NCBI RefSeq assembly: GCF_025377685.1
Contig: NZ_JACEHK010000017.1
Coordinates: 186,001 to 250,000, forward strand
Reading direction: 5' to 3'
Length of the DNA stretch: 64,000 nt
Origin: Anaerobacillus sp. CMMVII
GTDB lineage: Bacteria > Bacillota > Bacilli > Bacillales > Anaerobacillaceae
The notes under the pieces are model-generated. The model was not told the DNA's origin. It did not search any database and worked only from the letters and a program-made list of their open reading frames with translations. This document shows positions 1 to 7,517 of this stretch, one piece after another; within the stretch, counting starts at the first letter, position 1, and every line of letters begins with the position of its first letter. Position numbers and translations under genes: made by a program.

Positions 1-978
1 TCTTTTTCTCGAAAATGACGTCAAGATAGCGAAAAATCCCTAATTGTTGGTAACTATAAATGTCACCAACTTCTTCAGAAAACTGAGTTTTTAGACGCAA
101 AACAGTCAAGGCTTCCTGATAGCTTGCTTCAACTTTTTCGTAATTATCGTATATATTTCCACAGCTTGCCTTAATATCGGAGATGTTATAGCGCTTATCC
201 ATTTGCAAGATAAATTCATTGATAAAATGGGCGATACTACTTTGAACCTCTTTCGTTGGCAGCGGTGATACTAGAAGGATTAACTCATTGCCATCTATGA
301 CATGTAAGACTATTTGTAATTGCTGAGTTGTTGTGATCGTGTAACTGATATTTTTCTCAATTTTCGGAGTGATCTCTTTACCAAATTGAAAAACAAGAAT
401 AGATATAGGTGATGGTGGAGTAATCCCTAGTTGTTCGATTCTCTGTTTAATTTCACGATCGGAGTTGACATGTCCAGTAAGTATCTGCCAGAAAAATTCC
501 TGATGGCATTGTTCTTTCTTTTTTTACGTACTTGTAATTGGAGTAACTGATTTTTTGCAGTTTGAGCCGCTTGAGTTATTAATAATAATTGTTCTTCTGA
601 GAGACGGTGTTCAACTTCTAACACCCAAATATACCCTATAACCTCATTTTTGTTATGAATAGATATTGCAACTCGATCACCTAGTCCGATATTTGTTATT
701 TCTGAAATACGCACTGGCGCAGTCGTTTGGTTAAGCCTTTGGATAACGCCATCTTTCCAAAGGTTGTTTATGATCTTCTCTGGTACTCTTCTGCCAATAA
801 TGGTCGCGATTCTAGCAGGATCCGTTTGATCATCGTGTGAACTGTATGCTAGTAAACGATGGTTAGCATCTTCTATCGTCACTGGGCAACCCAAAACGTC
901 ACTAATTTTATCGACGAGGTTTTCCAAGTTCCCAAAAGTGCCCTTAAAAGGATCGTTGTTATGTTTTTCATAGGTCAT
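1..978 (-). CDS. PucR/CdaR-family transcriptional regulator, partial, frameshifted
   Basis: The N-terminal ~165 residues form a GAF-like purine-catabolism-regulator domain. After one frame change the other reading frame is open to the window edge and carries the middle CdaR GGDEF-like region, including KVEASYQEALTVL. The C-terminal helix-turn-helix lies outside the window. I chose the ATG at 978 because AAGGAG sits 10 bases upstream; the next ATG upstream (1008) lacks this. Frame is lost at a run of seven T (519-525, plus strand) where eight would restore one continuous protein. The gene is divergent from an alanine symporter, so it probably senses a nitrogen source or amino acid and controls that transporter (inference; B. 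subtilis AdeR and PutR are relatives). Confidence 0.8.
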
Positions 979-1028
979 TAAATAATTGCTCCTTATGTAA
1001 AAAATCATGCAATATGAATTTCAAACAA

Positions 1029-1042
1029 TGAAATCGCTTTCA
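1029..1042. promoter_or_regulatory. cre box (CcpA operator) before pucR-type gene
   Basis: TGAAATCGCTTTCA matches the B. subtilis cre consensus TGWAANCGNTNWCA at every defined position. It lies about 50 bases upstream of the regulator's start codon, within the divergent intergenic region. Confidence 0.75.
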
Positions 1043-1307
1043 ACTAAGGTTTTATGTAGGTATGAAATTCACACATATATATAAGTATAACTTCTAATAT
1101 ACGATCTTTCTATATTATAGTAAGATAGAAAAAGATTTTACTAACATCGTTGGCCTTTTTGGGAATTAGTATGTGGCTTCCAACAAGTATCGTAATTAAA
1201 ATTCTGAATAATGTATACATTTGTTGTGTTTTACAAAAATATTCTTTCAATGTTTAAAAAATACACAAAAGTTTTTGTTCACAGAAATGCTACAATTATC
1301 AATGTAT

Positions 1308-1321
1308 TGAAAGCGCTATCA
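1308..1321. promoter_or_regulatory. cre box (CcpA operator) before alanine symporter
   Basis: TGAAAGCGCTATCA matches TGWAANCGNTNWCA at every defined position. It lies directly upstream of the Shine-Dalgarno AGGGGGAG and just after a -10-like TACAAT (1291-1296), a position expected to block transcription when CcpA is bound. Confidence 0.8.
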
Positions 1322-1340
1322 TTTTTTTAGGGGGAGATTT

Positions 1341-2756
1341 ATGGATATCTTAGCGGTATTAGACAAAGTAAATGGTGTGTTATGGGGAACACCGAGCTTA
1401 GTCCTACTATTTGGGACGGGACTATTATTAACATTCATGTTAAGGGGATTACAATTCAGAAGATTGCTTTATGCCTTTAAGCTTGGTTTTACAAAAGAGG
1501 GACAAGCTGGTGCAGGGGATGAAGGGGACGTTAGTAACTTTAAAGCATTAATGACAGCGCTGGCGGCGACGATCGGAAACGGTAACATTGCAGGGGTTGC
1601 AACTGCCGTAACGATTGGTGGTCCAGGAGCTATTTTCTGGATGTGGATCGTAGGTCTTTTAGGAATGGCAACAAAATACTCTGAAGCACTTCTTGCGATG
1701 AAATATCGTGTCAAAAATGCTAATGGAGAATATTCTAGCGGACCGATGTACTATGTGGAACGCGGACTAGGGAAAAAATTCAAATGGTTAGCAATTGCCT
1801 TTGCGTTCTTTGGAGCATTTGCGGCGTTAGGTATTGGAAATAGTGTTCAGTCAAATACCATTGCAGGGGTAATGGAGAATTCATTTGGTATCAATAATCT
1901 TACAACAGGAATCATCTTATCTGTTTTAGCAGCGTTAATTATTTTTGGAGGAATTCAACGTATTAGTACGGTTGCAGGTTTCTTCGTGCCAGTTATGGCA
2001 GTTTTATATATCGGTGGGGCATTACTTATTCTTGCTATTAATTATGATCAAATCATTCCAGCCTTTGGACTGATTTTCCAATATGCGTTTAATCCAGTTG
2101 CAGCAACTGGTGGATTTGTAGGTGTTCTCGTATCAGAAGCCATTCGTAACGGGGTTGCTCGTGGGATCTTCTCGAACGAAGCTGGTCTTGGTACAGCAGC
2201 ACTAATTGCTGGTAATGCAAAAACAGATCATCCTGTAAAACAAGCATTAGTAGCAATGACAGGTACGTTCATTGTAACGATCATTGTTTGTACGATGACT
2301 GGTTTAGTTCTTGTAATATCTGGATTTTGGGATCCAACAGGTGGATTACTATCTGGTGTAGTCCATGAGGCAGGCCTTGAAGGTGGAGCGTTAACAGGGG
2401 CAGCGTTCGCATCTGTATTAGGAACCGTTGGAGAATATATTGTTGCATTCTCAGTTATCTTCTTTGGCTTCTCAACCATCGTTGGCTGGTATGTATACGG
2501 TGAGAAATGTTTCGAATATTTAGTAGGAACAAGAGGAATTTTAGCTTACCGTGCAGCTTACATCACTGCTTGTGGTGTTGGTGCTGTAGCAAGCTTAACA
2601 ACAGTTTGGGCATTTGCTGATATGGCTAACGCATTAATGATGATCCCGAACTTACTTGCACTTATTCTCTTAAGTAAGGTAGTAGTTCGTGAAACAAATG
2701 ATTTCTTCGAAAATCACTACAAGGTTGCAGCGGTGGCAGTCAAAAAAGCAAGTTAA
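1341..2756 (+). CDS. alsT: Alanine/glycine:cation symporter (AGCS family)
   Basis: 471-residue polytopic membrane protein of the AGCS (sodium:alanine symporter) family, which imports alanine or glycine with Na+ or H+. The family signature SNEAGLGTAA appears near residues 277-287, and ALAATIGNGNIAGVA near residue 75 is the other conserved block. Length fits the family (B. subtilis AlsT 465). AGGGGGAG precedes the ATG. A perfect cre box overlaps the leader, so carbon catabolite control is likely. The divergent PucR-type gene is the probable specific regulator. Substrate (alanine versus glutamine) cannot be settled from sequence. Confidence 0.9.
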   Translation: MDILAVLDKVNGVLWGTPSLVLLFGTGLLLTFMLRGLQFRRLLYAFKLGFTKEGQAGAGDEGDVSNFKALMTALAATIGNGNIAGVATAVTIGGPGAIFWMWIVGLLGMATKYSEALLAMKYRVKNANGEYSSGPMYYVERGLGKKFKWLAIAFAFFGAFAALGIGNSVQSNTIAGVMENSFGINNLTTGIILSVLAALIIFGGIQRISTVAGFFVPVMAVLYIGGALLILAINYDQIIPAFGLIFQYAFNPVAATGGFVGVLVSEAIRNGVARGIFSNEAGLGTAALIAGNAKTDHPVKQALVAMTGTFIVTIIVCTMTGLVLVISGFWDPTGGLLSGVVHEAGLEGGALTGAAFASVLGTVGEYIVAFSVIFFGFSTIVGWYVYGEKCFEYLVGTRGILAYRAAYITACGVGAVASLTTVWAFADMANALMMIPNLLALILLSKVVVRETNDFFENHYKVAAVAVKKAS

Positions 2757-2762
2757 TGAAGG

Positions 2763-2800
2763 AAACAGGCTGTTGAGAAGAACTCAACAGCCTGTTTTGT
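2763..2800 (+). terminator. Rho-independent terminator after alsT
   Basis: 15-bp stem AAACAGGCTGTTGAG / CTCAACAGCCTGTTT with a short loop and T-rich tail, immediately after the alsT stop. Confidence 0.9.
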
Positions 2801-2849
2801 ATTTTCAGCATTGCTTGGCTCCAATTTTTTAAGAAAAATAAATCTCAAG

Positions 2850-2878
2850 GTCTATCCTCTATTAAATTTGCATACAAT
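2850..2878 (+). promoter_or_regulatory. Sigma-E type promoter of spoIID
   Basis: -10 CATACAAT (2871-2878) matches the sigma-E consensus CATACAnT; -35-like GTCTATC (2850-2856) is 14 bases upstream. spoIID is a classic sigma-E gene in B. subtilis. Confidence 0.7.
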
Positions 2879-2947
2879 GCTAGAGACAGAAAAACAGAAT
2901 ATTCGTCTACTAATTTCAGCACAAAATCAAAGTATGGAGGCGTATGC

Positions 2948-3961
2948 ATGCGGCAAATTATTATTATTGGAGCAATTTTATGTAGTGTTATTCTTATTAT
3001 CCCGACAATGCTCGTTCTAGCATTTCAAGGTAATGAAACAGACAAATCTATCAAACCTGTTTCAGTTCAAACCTCGAATGTCATTGACTCTAGTAACGAG
3101 ATATCACCTGAAAATCTAAGTGTGGCCGTGTACCGCTCAAAATCACAAAGTATAGAGGAATATGATTTTGAAGAGTACATCATTGGCGTTGTTGCATCTG
3201 AAATGCCAGCCGAATTTTCACTTGAAGCATTAAAAGCACAGGCGCTAACGGCAAGGACTTATATTATTAAACATATGCTAAATCCTGGAGAGATTAGTCT
3301 TCCTGAAGGTGCAGTTGTAACTGATACGATTCAGCACCAAGTTTTTCGAAGTGATGCAGAACTTAAGGAATTTTGGAAAGAAAACTATGATTGGGCTAAG
3401 GCAAAAGTAACTGAAGCTGTACGTGCCACTCGTGGTCAAATAATTACACATGAAGGAGTTCCAATAACAGCTTCTTTCTTTTCAACAAGTAATGGCTTTA
3501 CAGAAAACTCAGAGGATTTTTGGCCAAATGAATTTCCATACTTACGAAGTGTAGAAAGTCCATGGGATGTTGAATCTCCAAGATATTCTTCTGAAAAAAT
3601 TGTGTCTTCACAAGAATTTTTTCAAGCGTTAGGTGTGAAGTTACCTGGTGATGGAACTGTAGGAGAAATTACTGCACGCACGAAAGGTGGGCGAGTAGCT
3701 ACAGTTAATGTAAATGGTAAGACCTTTACTGGTAGGCAAATAAGAGAGAAGTTAGATTTAGACTCTAGCGATTTTAAATGGAAGAGAAGCGGCAATAATG
3801 TCATCATTGAAACGAAGGGTTGGGGACACGGCGTTGGTATGAGCCAATGGGGAGCCAACGGCATGGCCAAGGAAGGCAAGAATTATCAAGAGATTATTAA
3901 ACACTATTATCAAGGAGTTCAAATTTCCTCGGTTGATCCGTTCATTGCTAATCTAAATTAA
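2948..3961 (+). CDS. spoIID: Stage II sporulation protein D (lytic transglycosylase)
   Basis: 337 residues with an N-terminal membrane anchor (about 4-26) and a SpoIID/LytB domain. The motif VVASEMPAEF (81-90) holds the expected catalytic glutamate (Glu85), and GWGHGVGMSQWGA lies near the C-terminus. In B. subtilis SpoIID cleaves denuded glycan in the DMP engulfment complex with SpoIIM and SpoIIP, acting from the mother cell. GGAGG is 7 bases before the ATG. A sigma-E promoter lies about 70 bases upstream and a terminator follows at once. spoIIQ is next downstream, as in relatives. Confidence 0.96.
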   Translation: MRQIIIIGAILCSVILIIPTMLVLAFQGNETDKSIKPVSVQTSNVIDSSNEISPENLSVAVYRSKSQSIEEYDFEEYIIGVVASEMPAEFSLEALKAQALTARTYIIKHMLNPGEISLPEGAVVTDTIQHQVFRSDAELKEFWKENYDWAKAKVTEAVRATRGQIITHEGVPITASFFSTSNGFTENSEDFWPNEFPYLRSVESPWDVESPRYSSEKIVSSQEFFQALGVKLPGDGTVGEITARTKGGRVATVNVNGKTFTGRQIREKLDLDSSDFKWKRSGNNVIIETKGWGHGVGMSQWGANGMAKEGKNYQEIIKHYYQGVQISSVDPFIANLN

Positions 3962-3986
3962 AAAGCAGCCTTTGGGCTGCTTTTTT
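3961..3986 (+). terminator. Terminator after spoIID
   Basis: AAAAGCAGCC-ttt-GGGCTGCTTTTTT hairpin with a T tail, overlapping the spoIID stop codon. Confidence 0.9.
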
Positions 3987-3987
3987 A

Positions 3988-4090
3988 GTGTAAAGTTTAG
4001 AGTTTAGAGTGTAAAGTCTTGGAAAGTAATGCTTCGAAGCTCACCACTCACAACTCTACACTCTACACTCTACACTGTACACTCAAAACT
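3988..4090. repeat. Heptad-armed palindromic element, copy 1
   Basis: Left arm is built of about 7-base units (GTGTAAA, GTTTAGA, GTTTAGA, GTGTAAA). The core ATGCTTCGAAGC is palindromic. The right arm repeats the complementary heptads (CTCTACA three times). Other copies occur at 13099, 19243, 24665, 51912, 55737 and 58828. Confidence 0.8.
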
Positions 4091-4161
4091 AGTATTTAAA
4101 ACTATGAATAATTTCTCCAACTTTGTCGAAAAATAATTTATTAAAAAAAGTTTTTAATTGT

Positions 4162-4190
4162 GTATATAATTCTCATAATTTGATCAGACT
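4162..4190 (+). promoter_or_regulatory. Sigma-F/G type promoter of spoIIQ
   Basis: GTATA (4162-4166), 15-base spacer, GATCAGACT (4182-4190), 22 bases before the spoIIQ start. This agrees with the forespore consensus GywTA-N15-GgnrAnAnTw at most positions. spoIIQ is sigma-F dependent in B. subtilis. Confidence 0.6.
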
Positions 4191-4211
4191 GATTGCTGAG
4201 GTGATGATTAA

Positions 4212-5018
4212 ATGAGAGAAGAAAATCAATCTTCTAAATTAGCAAAACTGAAGGCAAACCTTCAGAAGACAATGAAAAAACGTTGGGTATTACCAGCACT
4301 TTACTTAGGTTTAGCAGCACTAGTATTAAGTACAGTAATCTGGCTTCAAGGATCTGATGAACAAATTACACAAGAAGATCCAAATGTTGAGCAAGGACCA
4401 ACTGGTACAGATCAAGGTACAAATACTGAAGATGCTTTACCGGTAACAACAATGAATGAAGTGTTCAAAAAGCCATTTTTGAATGAAGAAGAAGTACAAG
4501 TTGTTGGTTACTACTTCGATTTCAATGCAACAGCTGAACAAAATGAATCTGCTCTCGTCTTTTACGATAATACTTTCTACCAAAACAAAGGTATGGATTT
4601 CGCATTAGAGAGTGGAGAAACATTCGATGTTGTCGCAGCATTAAGTGGTACTGTAGTAAAAGTTGAAAAGGATGCTCTTTTTGGTAACTTAGTTCATATC
4701 GAACATGAAAACAACGTTGTAACAATTTACCAAAGTTTAGAAGGCGTCAAAGTTGAACAAGGTCAATCGGTGAAACAAGGGGATGTAATCGGCCAAGCTG
4801 GTAGAAACCTTTATAACCAAGAAGCTGGCGTTCACGTACACTTTGAAATTCGTCATGATGGTGTTCCGGTAAATCCTAGTGACTTCTTTGAACAACCATT
4901 ATCAGCACTTCCAGCTGCTAGTTCTGAAAAGACTGAAGGTGATGAAGTAGAAGAGCCAACTGACGAAGAACTAGAAGAAAATGCTGAAGAGCCACTTGAA
5001 GAAACAGACGATTTATAA
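4212..5018 (+). CDS. spoIIQ: Forespore engulfment protein SpoIIQ (degenerate M23 domain)
   Basis: 268 residues: cytoplasmic N-terminus, membrane helix at about 26-46, then a LytM/M23 domain (about 95-225) and an acidic tail. In B. subtilis SpoIIQ binds SpoIIIAH across the intermembrane space in the engulfment channel. The usual first zinc ligand of the HxGxD motif is absent: the sequence reads NKGMD (Asn125 replaces His), while the HVH pair (208, 210) remains. Loss of that His is also known in B. subtilis SpoIIQ, so a structural rather than hydrolytic role is expected. GAGGTGATG precedes the ATG. Confidence 0.95.
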   Translation: MREENQSSKLAKLKANLQKTMKKRWVLPALYLGLAALVLSTVIWLQGSDEQITQEDPNVEQGPTGTDQGTNTEDALPVTTMNEVFKKPFLNEEEVQVVGYYFDFNATAEQNESALVFYDNTFYQNKGMDFALESGETFDVVAALSGTVVKVEKDALFGNLVHIEHENNVVTIYQSLEGVKVEQGQSVKQGDVIGQAGRNLYNQEAGVHVHFEIRHDGVPVNPSDFFEQPLSALPAASSEKTEGDEVEEPTDEELEENAEEPLEETDDL

Positions 5019-5032
5019 GTCTAAATCATTTC

Positions 5033-5077
5033 AAAACAGCTTCCCACTGCATTACGCAGGCGGGGAGCTGTTTTTTG
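5033..5077 (+). terminator. Terminator after spoIIQ
   Basis: AAAACAGCTTCCC and GGGGAGCTGTTTTTT arms separated by an 18-base loop, with a T tail. Confidence 0.85.
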
Positions 5078-5169
5078 TTGTCTCAGAATCAAAACTATTC
5101 CCCACAAAGTCCTCTAGTAAACATCATTTTTTGTCAGAAAAAAAACTCGTTTGTAGTGAGAATTTTCAC

Positions 5170-5197
5170 TTGTGCTAGCTTACAAAATCTGTAATAA
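5170..5197 (+). promoter_or_regulatory. Possible sigma-A promoter for the symporter operon
   Basis: TTGTGC (5170-5175), 16-base spacer, TAATAA (5192-5197), about 60 bases before the first gene of the operon. The match is only moderate. Confidence 0.35.
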
Positions 5198-5255
5198 TAC
5201 AATTATTGTTAAAATTTAGAATATTTAAATAAATTTACAAGACTGGAGGGATCGA

Positions 5256-5432
5256 ATGTTTTATCTTTTTTTAGTAATTATTGGTGTAAGCGTTTTCTTG
5301 TCCTTTAAATTAAAAAAACCGAGTTTTTTAGCGGCACCAATAGGAGCGCTTGTTGTATTTATCATCATTCAAATCGCCATGGTTCCACTAGGATTTTTCG
5401 AGACTGTAAAATTTATTTTTAGTCTCAGATAA
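5256..5432 (+). CDS. Small two-helix membrane protein of unknown function
   Basis: 58 codons starting at an ATG preceded by a strong GGAGGG. The product begins MFYLFLVIIGVSVFLSFKL and has two hydrophobic segments (about 2-17 and 26-46) separated by a basic turn. It opens the transcription unit of the sodium:solute symporter, about 70 bases before the small subunit. I do not recognise the family. The strong ribosome binding site and position suggest a real gene, perhaps an accessory protein of the transporter (inference). Confidence 0.6.
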   Translation: MFYLFLVIIGVSVFLSFKLKKPSFLAAPIGALVVFIIIQIAMVPLGFFETVKFIFSLR

Positions 5433-5502
5433 GCGCGTTCATCATGGAAACTTGTTTCTGTGTGACGATAAATTTTTTAAAAAAGAAAGGGGGTAAAAAA
5501 CG

Positions 5503-5808
5503 ATGAAGAAAATTGATAAGGAAGTAGCAGATGCTTACTTTCGCATTAGAACTCGCAATATCATCATCTTTTTGGCAATTGGCTTTAGCGTTTCATTTGG
5601 AGTGGTAGCCTTTGCGGAGTTTTTCTCGCAATTTACATTCATTGGCGGCGTACCACTACACTACTTCATGGGGGCTCAAGGAGCTGTATTGATCTTTATT
5701 TGCCTCCTATTCACAAACGCTGTCTTAAGTGACAAAGTTGATCGAGATTTTGGTATTGATGACGAGAAGAATGCGACTTTAAGTGCAGGGAAGGCAGTTG
5801 ATCACTAA
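5503..5808 (+). CDS. Sodium:solute symporter small subunit (DUF4212)
   Basis: 101 residues with two membrane helices (about 20-42 and 55-75). It is of the DUF4212 type that is encoded next to a large SSS-family symporter in many bacteria, as here (48 bases to the next gene). Its N-terminal YFRIRTRNI and charged cytoplasmic ends fit the family. A strong AGAAAGGGGG ribosome binding site precedes the ATG. It probably assembles with the following permease. Confidence 0.85.
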   Translation: MKKIDKEVADAYFRIRTRNIIIFLAIGFSVSFGVVAFAEFFSQFTFIGGVPLHYFMGAQGAVLIFICLLFTNAVLSDKVDRDFGIDDEKNATLSAGKAVDH

Positions 5809-5855
5809 ACATAACGTGGATGCGAAAAAAGAAATGAAAAAAGGGGGCGATTCAA

Positions 5856-7517
5856 ATGGATGCGCAAGGTTTAATGTCAATTTCAATTATTTTTGCTACT
5901 TTCGCCCTTTATATCGGGATCTCTATTTATTGTCGAGCGAAAGTGACGTCTGATTTTTACGTAGCAAGTAGGGGAGTTCCACCGTTCTGGAATGGTATGG
6001 CGATTGGTGGAGACTGGATGAGCGCTGCCTCATTTATTGGTATGGCTGGAACTGTTATGATTTTGGGGTATGATGGTTTGGCTTATATCATGGGTTGGAC
6101 TGGAGGCTATCTATTCTTAACCTTTTTATTAGCTCCACAACTGCGGAAATATGGTAGATACACGGTTCCTGAGTTTATTGGTGACCGATTCGGGACAAAT
6201 AAAGGTCGCTTAATTGCGGCAATTGCCACGATTATTATCAGTTTCGTTTATATTATTGGTCAGCTTTCTGGATCAGGGGTAGTTATCGGACGCATTCTCC
6301 AAATCGATACGATGTATGGAACAATGATTGGTGTTGTCATTATTGCTATCTATGCGACATTAGGTGGGATGAAGGGGATTACCTGGACACAGGTTGCTCA
6401 ATACATCATTTTGATTATTGCATACTTAATACCTGTTCTTTTTATGTCACTACAAATTACCGGAAACCCATTGCCGTGGCTATCGTATCACAACATTGTG
6501 AGTCAGCTCGGTGATCTCGATCGTGAGCTTGGATTCTCTGAATACTTTGCACCATTTTCATCGAGTAACAAAGCACAATTTTTAGGATTAATGTTCTGTT
6601 TAATGGTAGGAACTGCAGCATTACCACACGTGATTGTCCGTTTTTATACAGTGTCAACGATGAAGGCGGCTCGCTGGAGCGGAGCATGGGCACTTCTGTT
6701 TATCGGACTCTTATACTTATCGGCTCCTGCTTATGCGGCGTTTTCTCGTTTTATTTTAATGACGAAGGTTGCTGGTAGTCCAATTGACCAATTGCCTGCG
6801 TGGACAACAAGTTGGGTAGACACAGGTCGACTTAAGGTTGCTGATACAAACGGAGATGGTATTCTTAGTTGGCCAGAGATTGTTATTAGTAATGACATCG
6901 TGGTAATGGCGACACCAGAAATTGCAAATCTCGGAATGTTCGTCATTGGTCTAGTTGCTGCTGGTGCAATGGCCGCGGCGCTTTCGACAGCAGGTGGTTT
7001 GTTAATTACGATCTCATCATCGTTCGCTCATGACATTTACTATCGCTTGATGCGACCAGATGCAAGTGATGCGAGACGACTTAAGGCAGGGCGTTGGGCG
7101 ATTGTTCTCTCAACCATTGTTGCTGGTGTTGTAGCGCTTGATCCTCCTGGAGTGATTACGCAAATTGTTGCTTGGGCCTTCTCGCTTGCAGCGGGTACGT
7201 TCTTCCCGGTTCTCCTATTAGGGGTTTGGTGGAAGCGTGCTAATGCCGAAGGGGCAATTGCCGGGATGCTTTCAGGTCTATTTGTAACCCTTGGATATAT
7301 TTTCTTGGCCAGAAGTGGTATTACAATTTTTGGATTACTAGATACAGCAGCTGGTGTGTTTGGTGTACCAGTCAACTTACTTGTTATGTACACGGTCTCA
7401 AAACTAACAGCTGCACCACCTCAACATCTTCAAGACGAGTGTATCGACCTCAGATACCCAGAGCAAATGACTTATAAAGATGGTGAGGTATGGTTAGATG
7501 ATGCCCCAGGAAGATAG
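5856..7517 (+). CDS. Sodium:solute symporter large subunit (SSS family)
   Basis: 553 residues, about 13 predicted membrane helices, SSSF family. GDWMSAASFIGMAG near residue 50 and TLGGMKGITWTQVAQ near residue 170 are family blocks. The relatives that come with a DUF4212 subunit include acetate/pyruvate-type carriers, so a monocarboxylate substrate is a guess. A loop at residues 330-341 reads DTNGDGILSWPE, an exact EF-hand calcium loop pattern (D-x-N-x-D-G-x6-E). The 3' end overlaps the next gene by 20 bases, showing translational coupling. Confidence 0.9.
   Translation: MDAQGLMSISIIFATFALYIGISIYCRAKVTSDFYVASRGVPPFWNGMAIGGDWMSAASFIGMAGTVMILGYDGLAYIMGWTGGYLFLTFLLAPQLRKYGRYTVPEFIGDRFGTNKGRLIAAIATIIISFVYIIGQLSGSGVVIGRILQIDTMYGTMIGVVIIAIYATLGGMKGITWTQVAQYIILIIAYLIPVLFMSLQITGNPLPWLSYHNIVSQLGDLDRELGFSEYFAPFSSSNKAQFLGLMFCLMVGTAALPHVIVRFYTVSTMKAARWSGAWALLFIGLLYLSAPAYAAFSRFILMTKVAGSPIDQLPAWTTSWVDTGRLKVADTNGDGILSWPEIVISNDIVVMATPEIANLGMFVIGLVAAGAMAAALSTAGGLLITISSSFAHDIYYRLMRPDASDARRLKAGRWAIVLSTIVAGVVALDPPGVITQIVAWAFSLAAGTFFPVLLLGVWWKRANAEGAIAGMLSGLFVTLGYIFLARSGITIFGLLDTAAGVFGVPVNLLVMYTVSKLTAAPPQHLQDECIDLRYPEQMTYKDGEVWLDDAPGR

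Noticed and set aside
2811-3020. 69-codon frame before spoIID
   Set aside because: It overlaps spoIID out of frame, covers its sigma-E promoter and lacks a ribosome binding site.
4981-5178. 65-codon frame after spoIIQ
   Set aside because: It crosses the spoIIQ terminator and overlaps the gene's 3' end in another frame.
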